A stretch of DNA of 64,000 nt, taken from positions 744,001 through 808,000 of the forward strand of contig JADKGC010000002.1 in the NCBI GenBank assembly GCA_016717205.1, given 5' to 3'. Numbering within the stretch: the first letter of the stretch is position 1; each line of letters begins with the position of its first letter. The translations under genes and the position numbers were made by a program. Under the pieces are notes generated by a model. That model had not been told where the DNA came from and ran no database searches. It was given only the letters and a program-made list of their open reading frames with translations. Shown piece after piece: positions 24,609 through 33,058 of this stretch. This DNA is from Candidatus Flexifilum breve. Lineage in GTDB: Bacteria > Chloroflexota > Anaerolineae > Aggregatilineales > Phototrophicaceae.

Positions 24609-26489
24609 ATGCGTCGTCGTGATCTCGCGATTATCGGGTTGTTGTTTGCGCTTCCGCTCATTATGTTCTGGGCGCAAACGGTCGGCGGGCGGACGCTGCT
24701 CCCCGCCGAAAATCTGTATCAGTATGAACCCTACGCGGCTTACCGGGAACAACTGGGCGTGCCCGCCGTGCCGCATAACCATTTACTCTCCGATCTCGTC
24801 CTGCAAAACATGCAGTGGAAAGCGTTCATCCGCGAGAGCTTCGCGCTCGGCGAAGTGCCGCTGTGGAATCCGCACCAGTTCAGCGGGATCGCCTTCTTCG
24901 CCGCGGGGCAGCAGTCGACACTGTACCCGTTCAGCGTGCTCTACTATGTGCTGCCGCTGAGCGTTGCTTACGGCTGGTTCACGGTGATCCAGTTGTGGCT
25001 GGCGGGGGCCTTCATGTACGGGTTCGCGCGTTTCGGCCTCGGCATGGGGCGGACGGGCGGCGCGGCGGCGGGCGTGATCTACCAGTTGAGCGCCTTCTTC
25101 GTGATCAGCGCCGTGTTCCCGATGATCATCGCGGCGGCGGCGTGGCTGCCGCTGATTCTGTGGATGATCGAGTGGATTGTGCGCGGCAAACGCCCGATCT
25201 TCGCGCTGATCGTCGGGGCGGTCGCGCTCGGCTGCGAAATTCTCGCCGGACATGTGGAGATCACCTACTACACGCTGATCATTGCGGCGTATTACGCAGC
25301 GGCGCGGCTGCTGTGGCTCTACCTCACCCCCCAACTCCTCAACGAAAACCTCACCCCAAACCCCTCTCCCAAGGGAGAGGGGCTTCAACAGCCCGACGAG
25401 GGCGAGGCTAAAACAAGCGGACGCGATAAATCGCGTCCCTACGAAAGAGTCCGTCTGGTGGTTGGGCGCGGACTGCTGCTGCTCGGCATGGTGATCCTCG
25501 GCGTGGCGGTGGGCGCGGTGCAGTTCATCCCGACGTTTGAGGCCGCCAGCGGCAATTTCCGCTCGGAGGCGGCGTCCTTTCAGCAGGTACTCGATTGGGC
25601 GCACCCAACCCGCGACGTGATTCAGTTCCTGCTGCCGAACTTCTACGGGAGTCCCGCGCAGCATGGCTACGTCGACGTGTTCAGCAATCAATACGTCGAT
25701 CTGACCGCGCAGGACGTGATCAGCGCGGCGGGGGAACGGCTCACGCGCATTGACTGGGGCTTGAAGAACTACGTCGAAAGCGCGTTGTACGTCGGCATTC
25801 TGCCGCTGGCGCTGGCGGCCTTCTCCGTGATCACCCGAGCAGGGCATCTGAGTCGCATAGGACTGAGGACTGAGGTTCAAGGACTGAGGCAAAAACGGAG
25901 CGCGGGTTCCTCAGCTATTACTGATGAATCCACGCTCCGGAGCAGCTCAGTCCTCAGTCCTCAGCCCTCAGTCCTGCCTTTCGCGCTGCTCGCGCTGGTG
26001 GCGCTGACGTTCATGTTCGGCCTGCCGACGTATGCGCTGCTGTATTACGGCTTCCCCGGCATCAGCCAACTGCATTCGCCGTTCCGCTGGGTGTTAGCGC
26101 TGACGCTGTGCGTCGCCGTGCTGGCGGGTTTCGGGTTGGACGATCTGCTGAGCGGAGTCGCGGCGAAATGGGCGCGGCGCGTCGGGATCGCGCTGCTGGC
26201 GCTCGGCGTGCTGACTGGCGCGGGACTGCTGCTGAGCCGCATCATCTACCCGCAGATCGAACCCGCGCTCGACTCGCTGTGGCGGGGTTTGGCGGAAGCG
26301 CCGAAGGCCTTCAGCGATACGCGCATGTTCTTCAGCGTGCAGTTCGTCAACGTGCTGATCTTGGCAGTCATGCTGGTCGGCGCGGGGGCGGTGTTTGCGT
26401 TGGGCGCAAAGCGCCACAACTCAGGACTGAGGACTGAGGTTCAAGGACTGAGTGAAGCAGCCTCACCCCCAAATCAACCTCACCCCTAA
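24609..26489 (+). CDS. YfhO-like membrane protein, N-terminal part with repeat-derived insertions
   Basis: 626 codons. A polytopic membrane protein of the YfhO/GT-C-like type: N-terminal helix (RDLAIIGLLFALPLIMFWAQ), a loop with YQYEPYAAYREQ and LWNPHQFSGIAFFA (family-like acidic loop), then about ten hydrophobic helices. Two stretches are translated intergenic repeat and foreign to the family: ~240-280 (NLTPNPSPKGEGLQQ... DKSRPYERV) and ~418-457 (LRTEVQGLRQKRS...SVLP). A third repeat starts at ~26418 and ends the frame at 26489, after which the family sequence resumes in another frame at 26567. YfhO-like proteins are linked to glycosylation of surface polymers. Either an expressed split gene or a decaying one. 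Confidence 0.7.
   Translation: MRRRDLAIIGLLFALPLIMFWAQTVGGRTLLPAENLYQYEPYAAYREQLGVPAVPHNHLLSDLVLQNMQWKAFIRESFALGEVPLWNPHQFSGIAFFAAGQQSTLYPFSVLYYVLPLSVAYGWFTVIQLWLAGAFMYGFARFGLGMGRTGGAAAGVIYQLSAFFVISAVFPMIIAAAAWLPLILWMIEWIVRGKRPIFALIVGAVALGCEILAGHVEITYYTLIIAAYYAAARLLWLYLTPQLLNENLTPNPSPKGEGLQQPDEGEAKTSGRDKSRPYERVRLVVGRGLLLLGMVILGVAVGAVQFIPTFEAASGNFRSEAASFQQVLDWAHPTRDVIQFLLPNFYGSPAQHGYVDVFSNQYVDLTAQDVISAAGERLTRIDWGLKNYVESALYVGILPLALAAFSVITRAGHLSRIGLRTEVQGLRQKRSAGSSAITDESTLRSSSVLSPQPSVLPFALLALVALTFMFGLPTYALLYYGFPGISQLHSPFRWVLALTLCVAVLAGFGLDDLLSGVAAKWARRVGIALLALGVLTGAGLLLSRIIYPQIEPALDSLWRGLAEAPKAFSDTRMFFSVQFVNVLILAVMLVGAGAVFALGAKRHNSGLRTEVQGLSEAASPPNQPHP
25323..25452. repeat. In-frame repeat insertion 1 in the YfhO-like gene
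   Basis: Contains the CTCACCCC...CCCTCTCCCAAGGGAGAGGGG hairpin (~25345-25382) followed by a GCGGACGCGATAAATCGCGTCCCTACGAAAG palindrome (~25418-25448). Both are otherwise intergenic in this window. The total length keeps the reading frame and adds about 40 residues in a region where the flanking helices should be continuous. Confidence 0.75.
25855..25978. repeat. In-frame repeat insertion 2 in the YfhO-like gene
   Basis: A complete ggactgag hyphenated palindrome: AGGACTGAGGACTGAGGTTC (~25859) with GGACTGAGGC, a unique centre, then CTCAGTCCTCAGTCCTCAGC and CCTCAGTCCTGCC (~25947-25978). It stays in frame and adds about 40 residues rich in Ser, Gln and Arg. Confidence 0.75.
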
Positions 26490-26575
26490 ATCCCCTCTCC
26501 CAAGGGCGAGGGGACTTACAAAGCGACTCTCTGCCTCCCCTCTCCTCTAGGAGAGGGGAACGAGGGGTGAGGGGG
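26418..26575. repeat. Repeat insertion 3, breaks the YfhO-like frame
   Basis: A half ggactgag tract (26419-26452) runs into two C-rich hairpin repeats (~26461-26516 and ~26536-26572). The upstream frame stops at 26489 (CCC-TAA inside the repeat). Family sequence resumes at MRGIELFAVLFIAADL in a different frame, so the net insertion length is not a multiple of three. Confidence 0.75.
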
Positions 26576-28948
26576 ATTGAACTTTTCGCCGTCCTCTTCA
26601 TCGCCGCCGACCTCATGATCGCGTCGTGGGGCTTCAACCCGGCGAGCGATCCGGCGTGGCTCGACTTCACGCCGCCCGCCATCGAATGGCTGCAAGCGCA
26701 GCCCGGCGATTGGCGCTACACCACCTACGAAGACCCGACCAACGCGGTGTCGCATCTGCTGAACGCCAACATGACGCTGCGCTATGGGCTGGACGATGTG
26801 CGCGGCTACGAGAGCATCATCCCGAAGACCTATATGGACTTCATGGAGCTGATCGCGCCGCAGGTGCAGCGCGACTATAACCGCGTCGCGCCGATCTACA
26901 CGGCCTACAGCGACGGGTTCGATCCGCTGACGGCGCTGAGTTCGCCCTATCTGGATCTGCTCAACGTGCGCTATGTCGTCACCTACAAGCAGACCGACAT
27001 GAGCGCTATTCCCGGTTTCACGCTGGCCTATGAAGACGACGCCGTGCGTATTTGGGAAAATGGCGACGCTTTGCCGCGCGCTTATCTCCTGCGGGAGCTT
27101 CCGCGCACCAGCTTTGAACCGCTTGTGCAGGAACGCCGGTACACCCCGGTCGAGATCACGAGCGATACCGGGCGTGAGTTGTTCCTTGATGTGACGCAGA
27201 ATCAGCCGTCATGGCTCGTCATCAGCCAGAGTTATGATCCCGGTTGGCGCGCCTACATTCGTCCACAGGGTGCAGACGAAAACGCCGAAAACGCCGTCCC
27301 CGTTGAGATTCTTCTAAACGCGCTGCCCTTCGTTCGTCTGTCCGAAGGCGCGTGGACGATCCGCCTCGTCTACAGCCCGGCCAGCTTCCAGATCGGGCTG
27401 TTCGCCACCTTCATCAGCGCGATCATCCTGCTGCTGATCGCGGGTATCGGCCTGTGGCGGCGCTTCGTCGGCGAGGCGGAAGGCAGCGGCGTGCACCGCA
27501 TCGCCCGCAACAGCCTCGCGCCGATTCTGCTCAACCTGTTCAACCGCGGCATCGACATGGCGTTCGCGCTGGTCATGCTGCGCATCCTCGGCCCGAACGA
27601 CGCCGGGTTGTACTTCTACGCGGGCGTGATCTTCATCTGGTTCGACATCTTCACCAACTTCGGCTTGAACCTGTACCTGACGCGCGAAGTCTCGCGGGAT
27701 CGGTCGAAGGCGGGCTATCTGTTCTTCAACACGAGCGCGCTGCGCATCGGCCTGGCGCTGCTCGGCGTGCCGCTGCTGCTCGGCTTCCTCGGCGTGCGCC
27801 AAAGCACGGTCAGCCCGCCGCTGGATATGAGCGCAGTCGTCGCCATCGGCCTGCTGTACATCGGCCTGCTGCCCAACAGCCTGAGCACGGGCTTGACCTC
27901 GCTCTACTATGCTTTCGAACGCGCGGAAGTCCCGGCGGCGGTGGCGACGGTCGCGACGATTTGCAAATCGGTCTTCGGGCTGGTAGCGCTGCTGCTCGGT
28001 TGGGGGATCATTGGCTTGGCGGGGGTGAGCATCGCCACGAATGTGATCACGCTGGCGATCCTCGCATGGAACGGGCGCGCCATGTACGCGGGCATGACGC
28101 GCCGTGTCGAGCCGCCGCTCATGCGCCGGATGCTGGGCGCGAGCTACCCGCTCATGTTCAACCACTTTCTCGCGACGATCTTCTTTCAGATCGACGTGGT
28201 GCTGATCGAAGCCATTCACAACCCGACGATGGTCGGGCAGTACAGCGTCGCGTATAAGTGGGTGTCGGCGCTCAACGTGATCCCGTCGTTCTTCACGCAG
28301 GCGCTGCTCCCGGTCATGTCGCGACAGGCGCACGAGGATCGCGCGTCGCTCAAACGTATGTACACGCTGGCGATCAAGCTGCTGGTGAGCGTCGCGCTGC
28401 CCACAGCGGTGATCTTCACGTTCGCGGCGGAGTTCCTCGCGGGCGTGCTCGGCGGGGCGCAGTATTTGCCGGATGGCGCCATCGCCACGCAGTTGATGAT
28501 CTGGAGCATCCCCATCGGCTGGATGAACAGCCTCACGCAGTACGTGCTGATCGCGCTGGATTTGCAGAAGCGCATCACCACGGCCTTCATCCTCGGCGTC
28601 GGCTTCAACATCATCGCCAACCTGATCCTGATTCCGCCATTCGGCTACCGCGCCGCCGCACTGACCACGATTGCCAGCGAAGCCGTGCTGCTCGTGCCGT
28701 TCGCGCTGCTGCTGCAAGGCGCGGTCGGGCGGCTGAACTGGCTCGACATGCTCTGGCGACCCATCGCCGCCGCGCTGGTGATGGCGCTGGTGACGGGGCT
28801 GTTGTGGTCGACTATGCCGCTGGTGGCGCTGGTGGTGGGCGGGCTGGCGTATCTGGTGGTGTTGATCGCGCTGCGTCCGCTCAACGCCGACGAGATAACG
28901 CGGCTCCTGCCGCTCATCCCCGCGCGGCTGCGGCGGCGGTTTTCGTAA
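26567..28948 (+). CDS. YfhO C-terminal part fused to a MOP-superfamily flippase
   Basis: 793 codons; the ATG at 26567 lies in the repeat tail, so the true start is uncertain. Residues 1-~300 continue the interrupted YfhO-like protein: a helix (LFAVLFIAADLMIASWGFNP), a large extracellular domain with LNVRYVVTYK and WLVISQSYDPGWRAYI (typical YfhO end) and a last helix. From ~310 (NSLAPILLNLFNRGIDMAFA) to the end is a polysaccharide-flippase-like protein with about 14 helices, including LGPNDAGLYFYA and YPLMFNHFLATIFFQIDVVLI. Flippases move lipid-linked oligosaccharides across the membrane. I do not know whether the fusion is ancestral or arose by loss of a stop between two genes. Confidence 0.75.
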   Translation: MRGIELFAVLFIAADLMIASWGFNPASDPAWLDFTPPAIEWLQAQPGDWRYTTYEDPTNAVSHLLNANMTLRYGLDDVRGYESIIPKTYMDFMELIAPQVQRDYNRVAPIYTAYSDGFDPLTALSSPYLDLLNVRYVVTYKQTDMSAIPGFTLAYEDDAVRIWENGDALPRAYLLRELPRTSFEPLVQERRYTPVEITSDTGRELFLDVTQNQPSWLVISQSYDPGWRAYIRPQGADENAENAVPVEILLNALPFVRLSEGAWTIRLVYSPASFQIGLFATFISAIILLLIAGIGLWRRFVGEAEGSGVHRIARNSLAPILLNLFNRGIDMAFALVMLRILGPNDAGLYFYAGVIFIWFDIFTNFGLNLYLTREVSRDRSKAGYLFFNTSALRIGLALLGVPLLLGFLGVRQSTVSPPLDMSAVVAIGLLYIGLLPNSLSTGLTSLYYAFERAEVPAAVATVATICKSVFGLVALLLGWGIIGLAGVSIATNVITLAILAWNGRAMYAGMTRRVEPPLMRRMLGASYPLMFNHFLATIFFQIDVVLIEAIHNPTMVGQYSVAYKWVSALNVIPSFFTQALLPVMSRQAHEDRASLKRMYTLAIKLLVSVALPTAVIFTFAAEFLAGVLGGAQYLPDGAIATQLMIWSIPIGWMNSLTQYVLIALDLQKRITTAFILGVGFNIIANLILIPPFGYRAAALTTIASEAVLLVPFALLLQGAVGRLNWLDMLWRPIAAALVMALVTGLLWSTMPLVALVVGGLAYLVVLIALRPLNADEITRLLPLIPARLRRRFS

Positions 28949-29661
28949 CATCACCCCGGTGGACGCGATAAAGCGCGTGTCCAGAAAGCGCGTAGTTATC
29001 GTGATGACAGAGGTTCTTGTAGGGACAAGGCATGAGGCCGTTTGAGAATGGGCATTTTGTCTAGCCTCACCCCTAAATCCCCTCTCCCAAGGGCGAGGGG
29101 ACTTAAGATCTGCGCACGTCTCCCCTCTCCTCTAGGAGAGGGGCTGGGGGTGAAGCCTGAGGGAAGACGATCTTGAAATACGGCGGACGCAATGAATTGC
29201 GTCCCTACGAAAACGTTTTGGTTTGGCGGAGGATGTTGGCTCCGCTCCCCGAATTCGGGGAGGGGCAGGGGCTGGCAGGGGTAGGTTTTTAATTGTAGGG
29301 ACGAGGCATGCCTCGTCCTCCGTCGAAAATCGAACCACATCCGCTTAACGCTTCGATTTCCCCAGATATGGGAACAGATGACGGGTGAGTTACCCGCTCC
29401 AGAGAAAAAAGAGGACGAGGCATGCCTCGTCCCTACAGGTTCTTTGGCGAGGAATCCTGTCCCATTGGAAACCATGAAAAACCTACCCTTTTTGGGGGGC
29501 TGGGGTGGGGTCTGATATGGCGGACGCAATAAATTGCGTCCCTACGAAGACCGGTTCGGTTTGGCAACGGATGTCGTCTCCCCGCCCCGAATTCGGGGCG
29601 GGGTCGGAATCAAAAACGGACGCCGTTTGGCGTCCGTCCCGAATTCTGCGCAAAAATCGTC
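28949..29661. repeat. 700-base repeat cluster without genes
   Basis: In order: degenerate GGACGCGATAAAGCGCGTGTCC (~28961); C-rich hairpins at ~29064-29100 and ~29122-29150; GGCGGACGCAATGAATTGCG-TCCCTACGAAAAC (~29180); a GAATTCGGGGAGGGG hairpin (~29243); a 215-bp MITE-like element (listed separately); GGCGGACGCAATAAATTGCG-TCCCTACGAAGACC (~29518); CCCCGCCCCGAATTCGGGGC-GGGG (~29579); GACGCCGTTTGGCGTC (~29621). No ORF here resembles a protein. Confidence 0.75.
29277..29491. repeat. ~215-bp MITE-like element, copy 1
   Basis: It begins AGGGGTAGGTTTTTAATTG and ends GAAAAACCTACCCTTT, giving 13-14-bp inverted termini. Inside, GTAGGGACGAGGCATGCCTC-GTCC lies near the left end and GGACGAGGCATGCCTCGTCC-CTAC near the right. 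The copy at 51418-51628 has the same ends, the same two palindromes and similar intervening sequence. Confidence 0.8.
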
Positions 29662-30000
29662 TTAGTGCTTGCCCGCGTAACGCGACTGCGGCTGCGACGG
29701 ACGGTCTTCGATGGGCAGCGGCTTCTTGCCCATGCTGCGGACTACCTTGCGGACAAACGGCGTGGTAATCACGGGCATGAACACGGTGATGCCATTCTTG
29801 CTCAGTTCGATGTGGTAGACCGTCACCAACCGCGAACCGCCGTGCCAGAACTGTTCTTCATAAATATCGCCGATAATCTGCCAATTGCGTTGGAGTGCAG
29901 TGAGCAGGTTATCGCCTCCAGCGAACCGCTGAGAAATGCTGCTCCAATACCGCTTGATGTCGGGGTAGTCGGCGTGGAAATTGGCGCTTTCGATTTCCAT
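29662..30000 (-). CDS. Conserved-looking small protein, unknown function
   Basis: 112 residues from ATG 30000, preceded by CAGGAG about 11 bases upstream. Upstream ATGs at 30024 and 30045 are possible, but a TATACT (-10-like) at ~30033-30038 makes the downstream start more likely. Composition: mixed alpha/beta, aromatic-rich core (YPDIKRYWSSISQRFAGGDN, IYEEQFWHGG), a hydrophobic strand (GITVFMPVITTPFVRKVV) and a basic unstructured C-terminus (PSQPQSRYAGKH). No signal peptide. I do not recognise the family. It is divergent from the carotenoid genes. Confidence 0.55.
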   Translation of the reverse strand: MEIESANFHADYPDIKRYWSSISQRFAGGDNLLTALQRNWQIIGDIYEEQFWHGGSRLVTVYHIELSKNGITVFMPVITTPFVRKVVRSMGKKPLPIEDRPSQPQSRYAGKH

Positions 30001-30425
30001 AAAACTCTGCTCCTGTCCAAACATGATACTTTCAGTATAGGGCAAAATTGTTAAAAGTGCATCAAATCACAATCAAAAAACCGCTAATAATCTTCGAACA
30101 GACCACGCGCGCGCCGCCAGTTTTTGGCAGAACCGCACAAGCACTTAAGTTTCCTGATACAATTTCGCTAAATACCCCCTTCGTTTCCAGCCGGATTCAC
30201 TTCACTGGCGCGATTGTAGCACCATTTTCTCTAATCGTGATCTAGAAAATACTTTTAAGTCCTAACGATTTCGAGTGCTCAATTTCTCATTTTAGACCTT
30301 ACTTTCTACGCTTAATTAAAGCTTGATGCCCACCTCACCTAACGCTCATTTGACATGGATATACCTATCGTATGTCTGAACGGCCCTAAGTGGCTACAGC
30401 AATTTTCACCAAAAAAGGAAACATC
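30001..30425. promoter_or_regulatory. AT-rich region upstream of crtI
   Basis: 425 bases, clearly more AT-rich than the genes. TATACT facing left (~30033-30038) could serve the small minus-strand gene. On the plus strand TTGACA at ~30351-30356 is followed by ATATACC and TATGTC, but the spacing to a -10 is poor (15 bases), so it may be an activated promoter or an operator. The crtI ribosome-binding site is AAAGGAAAC before 30426. No dispersed repeats: the longest repeat-free gap of this type in the second half of the window. Confidence 0.4.
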
Positions 30426-31949
30426 ATGGCAAGGATCATCGTCATTGGCAGCGGCTTCGGAGGACTGGGCGCCGCCATTCGACTCGCAGCCCGCGGACAC
30501 GAAGTCGAGCTGTTTGAAAAACGCGATAAATTGGGCGGACGCGCATACGTCTACGAAATCAACGGCTTCAAGTTTGACGCCGGCCCCACCGTCATCACCG
30601 CCCCGTTCATGCTCGACGATTTGTTCGCCGCTGCTGGCCGCCGCCGTGAAGATTACATCGATCTGGTTCCGTGCGATCCGTTCTACCGCATCTGGAATCA
30701 CGAAGGCCGCGCCTTCGACTACAACAACGACGAGTCGTTCATCCTCGATCAGATCCGCAAGTGGAACCCGCCGGACGCCGAAGGCTACCAGCGCTTCATG
30801 AAGACGACCAAAGCCATCTTCCAGAAGGGCTTTGTCGAACTGGCCGATAAGCCGTTCCTGCATTTCACCGACATGATGAAAGTCGCGCCGGATCTCATCA
30901 AGATGCAGTCGTATATGAGCGTGTACAGCTACGCCGCGCAGTTCGTCAAAGACGAATTCCTGCGCCGCTGCTTCTCGTTCCACCCGCTGCTCATCGGCGG
31001 CAACCCGTTCGACGCGCCGTCGATCTACGCCATGATCCACTATCTGGAACGCGAATGGGGCATTCACTGGGTGAAGGGCGGCACAGGCGCGCTCGTCGCG
31101 GCGCTGGGCAAGGTGTTTGAAGAACTCGGCGGCAAGATTCACCTGAACGCCGATGTCGACGAAATTCTGATCGATGACGCCGCGCGCCGCGCCACGGGCA
31201 TCCGCCTGAAGAACGGCACCATCTACACCGCCGATCACGTCGTCTCGAACGCCGATGTCTCGTTCACCTACCGCAATATGATCCCCGAGCGCTACCGCCG
31301 CCACTGGACGAACCGCAAAGTCGACGCGCTCAAGCAGAGCATGTCGCTGTTCGTCATCTACTTCGGCACCAAGCGGCAGTACCGGGATCAGGGTCTGGCG
31401 CATCACAATATCATCCTCGGCGAACGCTACAAAGAACTGCTCAACGACATCTTCAACAAGCAGCAGGTGGCGGATGATTTCTCACTCTATCTCCACATGC
31501 CGTCGCTGACCGATCCGAGCATCGCGCCGGAAGGGCATGAGCTGTTCTATGTGCTGTCGCCCGTGCCGCACCTCGGCTCCGGGACGGATTGGACGAAAGC
31601 CGCCAAGCCGTACCGCGACAAGATCATGAACTTCCTGGAGCAGAACTACCTGCCCGATCTGCAAGAGAACATCGTCGCCGAACACTACATCGACCCACTG
31701 CACTTCCAGAACACGCTGAACAGCCACATGGGTTCGGCGTTCTCCGTGCAGCCGGTACTCACGCAGTCGGCGTGGTTCCGTCCGCACAACCAGTCGGAAG
31801 ATTTCGAGAACCTGTATTTTGTCGGCGCGGGGACGCATCCGGGCGCAGGGCTGCCGGGCGTGTTATCGTCGTCCATCATCGCGGAAGAACTCATTTGTGG
31901 AGACGTGCACCGCGAAGTCCCGGTGCTTCCTATGGCAGAGGTCGTATAA
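30426..31949 (+). CDS. crtI: Phytoene desaturase CrtI
   Basis: 507 residues from ATG 30426 (AAAGGAAAC upstream; an open stretch before it is ignored). FAD-binding Rossmann motif IVIGSGFGGLGAAIRLAARG at the N-terminus, then FEKRDKLGGRAYVYEINGFK and FDAGPTVITAPFML. The C-terminal CrtI-type signature is GAGTHPGAGLPGVLSSSIIAEEL. The enzyme takes phytoene through several desaturations, typically to lycopene, at the membrane. Its stop codon directly abuts the ATG of crtB (TAA-ATG), so the two form an operon. The first clear gene of the carotenoid region. Confidence 0.93.
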   Translation: MARIIVIGSGFGGLGAAIRLAARGHEVELFEKRDKLGGRAYVYEINGFKFDAGPTVITAPFMLDDLFAAAGRRREDYIDLVPCDPFYRIWNHEGRAFDYNNDESFILDQIRKWNPPDAEGYQRFMKTTKAIFQKGFVELADKPFLHFTDMMKVAPDLIKMQSYMSVYSYAAQFVKDEFLRRCFSFHPLLIGGNPFDAPSIYAMIHYLEREWGIHWVKGGTGALVAALGKVFEELGGKIHLNADVDEILIDDAARRATGIRLKNGTIYTADHVVSNADVSFTYRNMIPERYRRHWTNRKVDALKQSMSLFVIYFGTKRQYRDQGLAHHNIILGERYKELLNDIFNKQQVADDFSLYLHMPSLTDPSIAPEGHELFYVLSPVPHLGSGTDWTKAAKPYRDKIMNFLEQNYLPDLQENIVAEHYIDPLHFQNTLNSHMGSAFSVQPVLTQSAWFRPHNQSEDFENLYFVGAGTHPGAGLPGVLSSSIIAEELICGDVHREVPVLPMAEVV

Positions 31950-32915
31950 ATGACGGTTCAGCTTCAGCAGTACGCCTGGGAAACTACCTTGCTCGATTGG
32001 GCGCATCACGCCCGTGCATCGCACGTGCCTTCCGAACGCGTCCGCGCGGACAGCGACATGCTTGAGGCTGCTTACCACCACTGCGAAGCCATCACCAACA
32101 TTCACAGCCGCACGTTCTTTCTCGCCTCCGCGCTGCTCCCGCCCGAAAAACGGCGGGCGGCGCGGGCGCTTTACGCGTTCTGCCGCGTGACCGACGATCT
32201 GGTGGATCGCGCGGCGGGGTCGCAGGCCGAGACGCTGGCGGAGCTGGAAGCGTGGCGTGAACGCGCGCTCGACCCGCACCCGCCCGCCGATCAGCCGGTG
32301 GCGCTGGCCTGGGCGGATGCCCGCGCGCGCTACGGCATCCCGGTCGGCTATGCCGAGCAGTTGATCGACGGCGTGGCGCGCGACCTGACTTTCAAGCGGT
32401 ATCGCACGTTCGACGAGCTCGCCGCGTACTCCTACGGGGTCGCCTCGACGGTCGGCCTGATGGCGATGCACATCATCGGCTATGGCGGTGAACAGGCGCT
32501 GCCCTACGCGGTCAAGCTGGGCGTGGCGCTGCAGGTGACCAACATCCTGCGCGATGTCGCCGAAGACTACCGCGCCGGGCGCGTGTATCTGCCCGCCGAA
32601 GAACTCGAACACTTTGACCTGACCGACGCGGATCTGCAGCATGGGCGCGTCGATCAGCGCTGGCGCGCGTTCATGCGCTTCCAGATCGAGCGCAACCGCC
32701 GTCTGTACGCCGAAGCGCTGCCGGGGATCGCCGCGCTGCAGAGCGAAGGTCGGTTCGCCATCGCCGCCGCCGCCGAACTGTACCGCGCCATTCTGACGGA
32801 CATTGAAGCCAACGATTACGACGTATTCTCCCGCCGCGCGCACATTTCGACCAAAGGCAAGGTCGCGCGCCTGCCGAAAATCTGGTGGCGCAGCCGCACG
32901 GTCACGCTCGACTAA
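31950..32915 (+). CDS. crtB: Phytoene synthase CrtB
   Basis: 321 residues. Squalene/phytoene synthase motifs: SRTFFLASALLPPEKRRA, the first Asp-rich motif RVTDDLVD (~71-78), YSYGVASTVGLM (~165) and the second Asp-rich motif NILRDVAEDYRAGRVYLP (~198-215). It condenses two geranylgeranyl diphosphates to phytoene, the substrate of the upstream crtI product. Zero-base spacing to crtI indicates translational coupling. A possible 35-residue N-terminal extension before the conserved start is rich in aromatic residues. Confidence 0.94.
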   Translation: MTVQLQQYAWETTLLDWAHHARASHVPSERVRADSDMLEAAYHHCEAITNIHSRTFFLASALLPPEKRRAARALYAFCRVTDDLVDRAAGSQAETLAELEAWRERALDPHPPADQPVALAWADARARYGIPVGYAEQLIDGVARDLTFKRYRTFDELAAYSYGVASTVGLMAMHIIGYGGEQALPYAVKLGVALQVTNILRDVAEDYRAGRVYLPAEELEHFDLTDADLQHGRVDQRWRAFMRFQIERNRRLYAEALPGIAALQSEGRFAIAAAAELYRAILTDIEANDYDVFSRRAHISTKGKVARLPKIWWRSRTVTLD

Positions 32916-32967
32916 ATATCCCTCTTGAACTACTCGCTTGTTGCTACACCGATATTACATCGCTCTC

Positions 32968-32990
32968 GGGGACACTCGTTCGGGTGTCCC
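32968..32990 (+). terminator. Hairpin after crtB
   Basis: GGGACAC (32968-32974) pairs with GTGTCCC (32984-32990) around 9 bases, about 50 bases after the crtB stop. There is no T tract, so this may be an attenuator or a weak terminator before the dehydrogenase gene. Confidence 0.4.
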
Positions 32991-33058
32991 GCATGGCTGT
33001 ACCTTCCCGCCGTGCGGTACAATGAAAACAAAAACCGTAACGATGGAGTGATTCCCCT

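Noticed and set aside
27314..28954. 546-codon minus-strand ORF opposite the flippase
   Set aside because: Composition dominated by Arg, Gln, Asp and His, as expected from a shadow frame; the plus-strand membrane protein is convincing.
28996..29529. 177-codon minus-strand ORF in the repeat cluster
   Set aside because: It is made of translated dispersed repeats (phrases such as FTPSPSPRGEG), not a protein.
30339..31406. 355-codon minus-strand ORF opposite crtI
   Set aside because: Shadow frame rich in Val, Arg and His; the opposite strand is a clear crtI.
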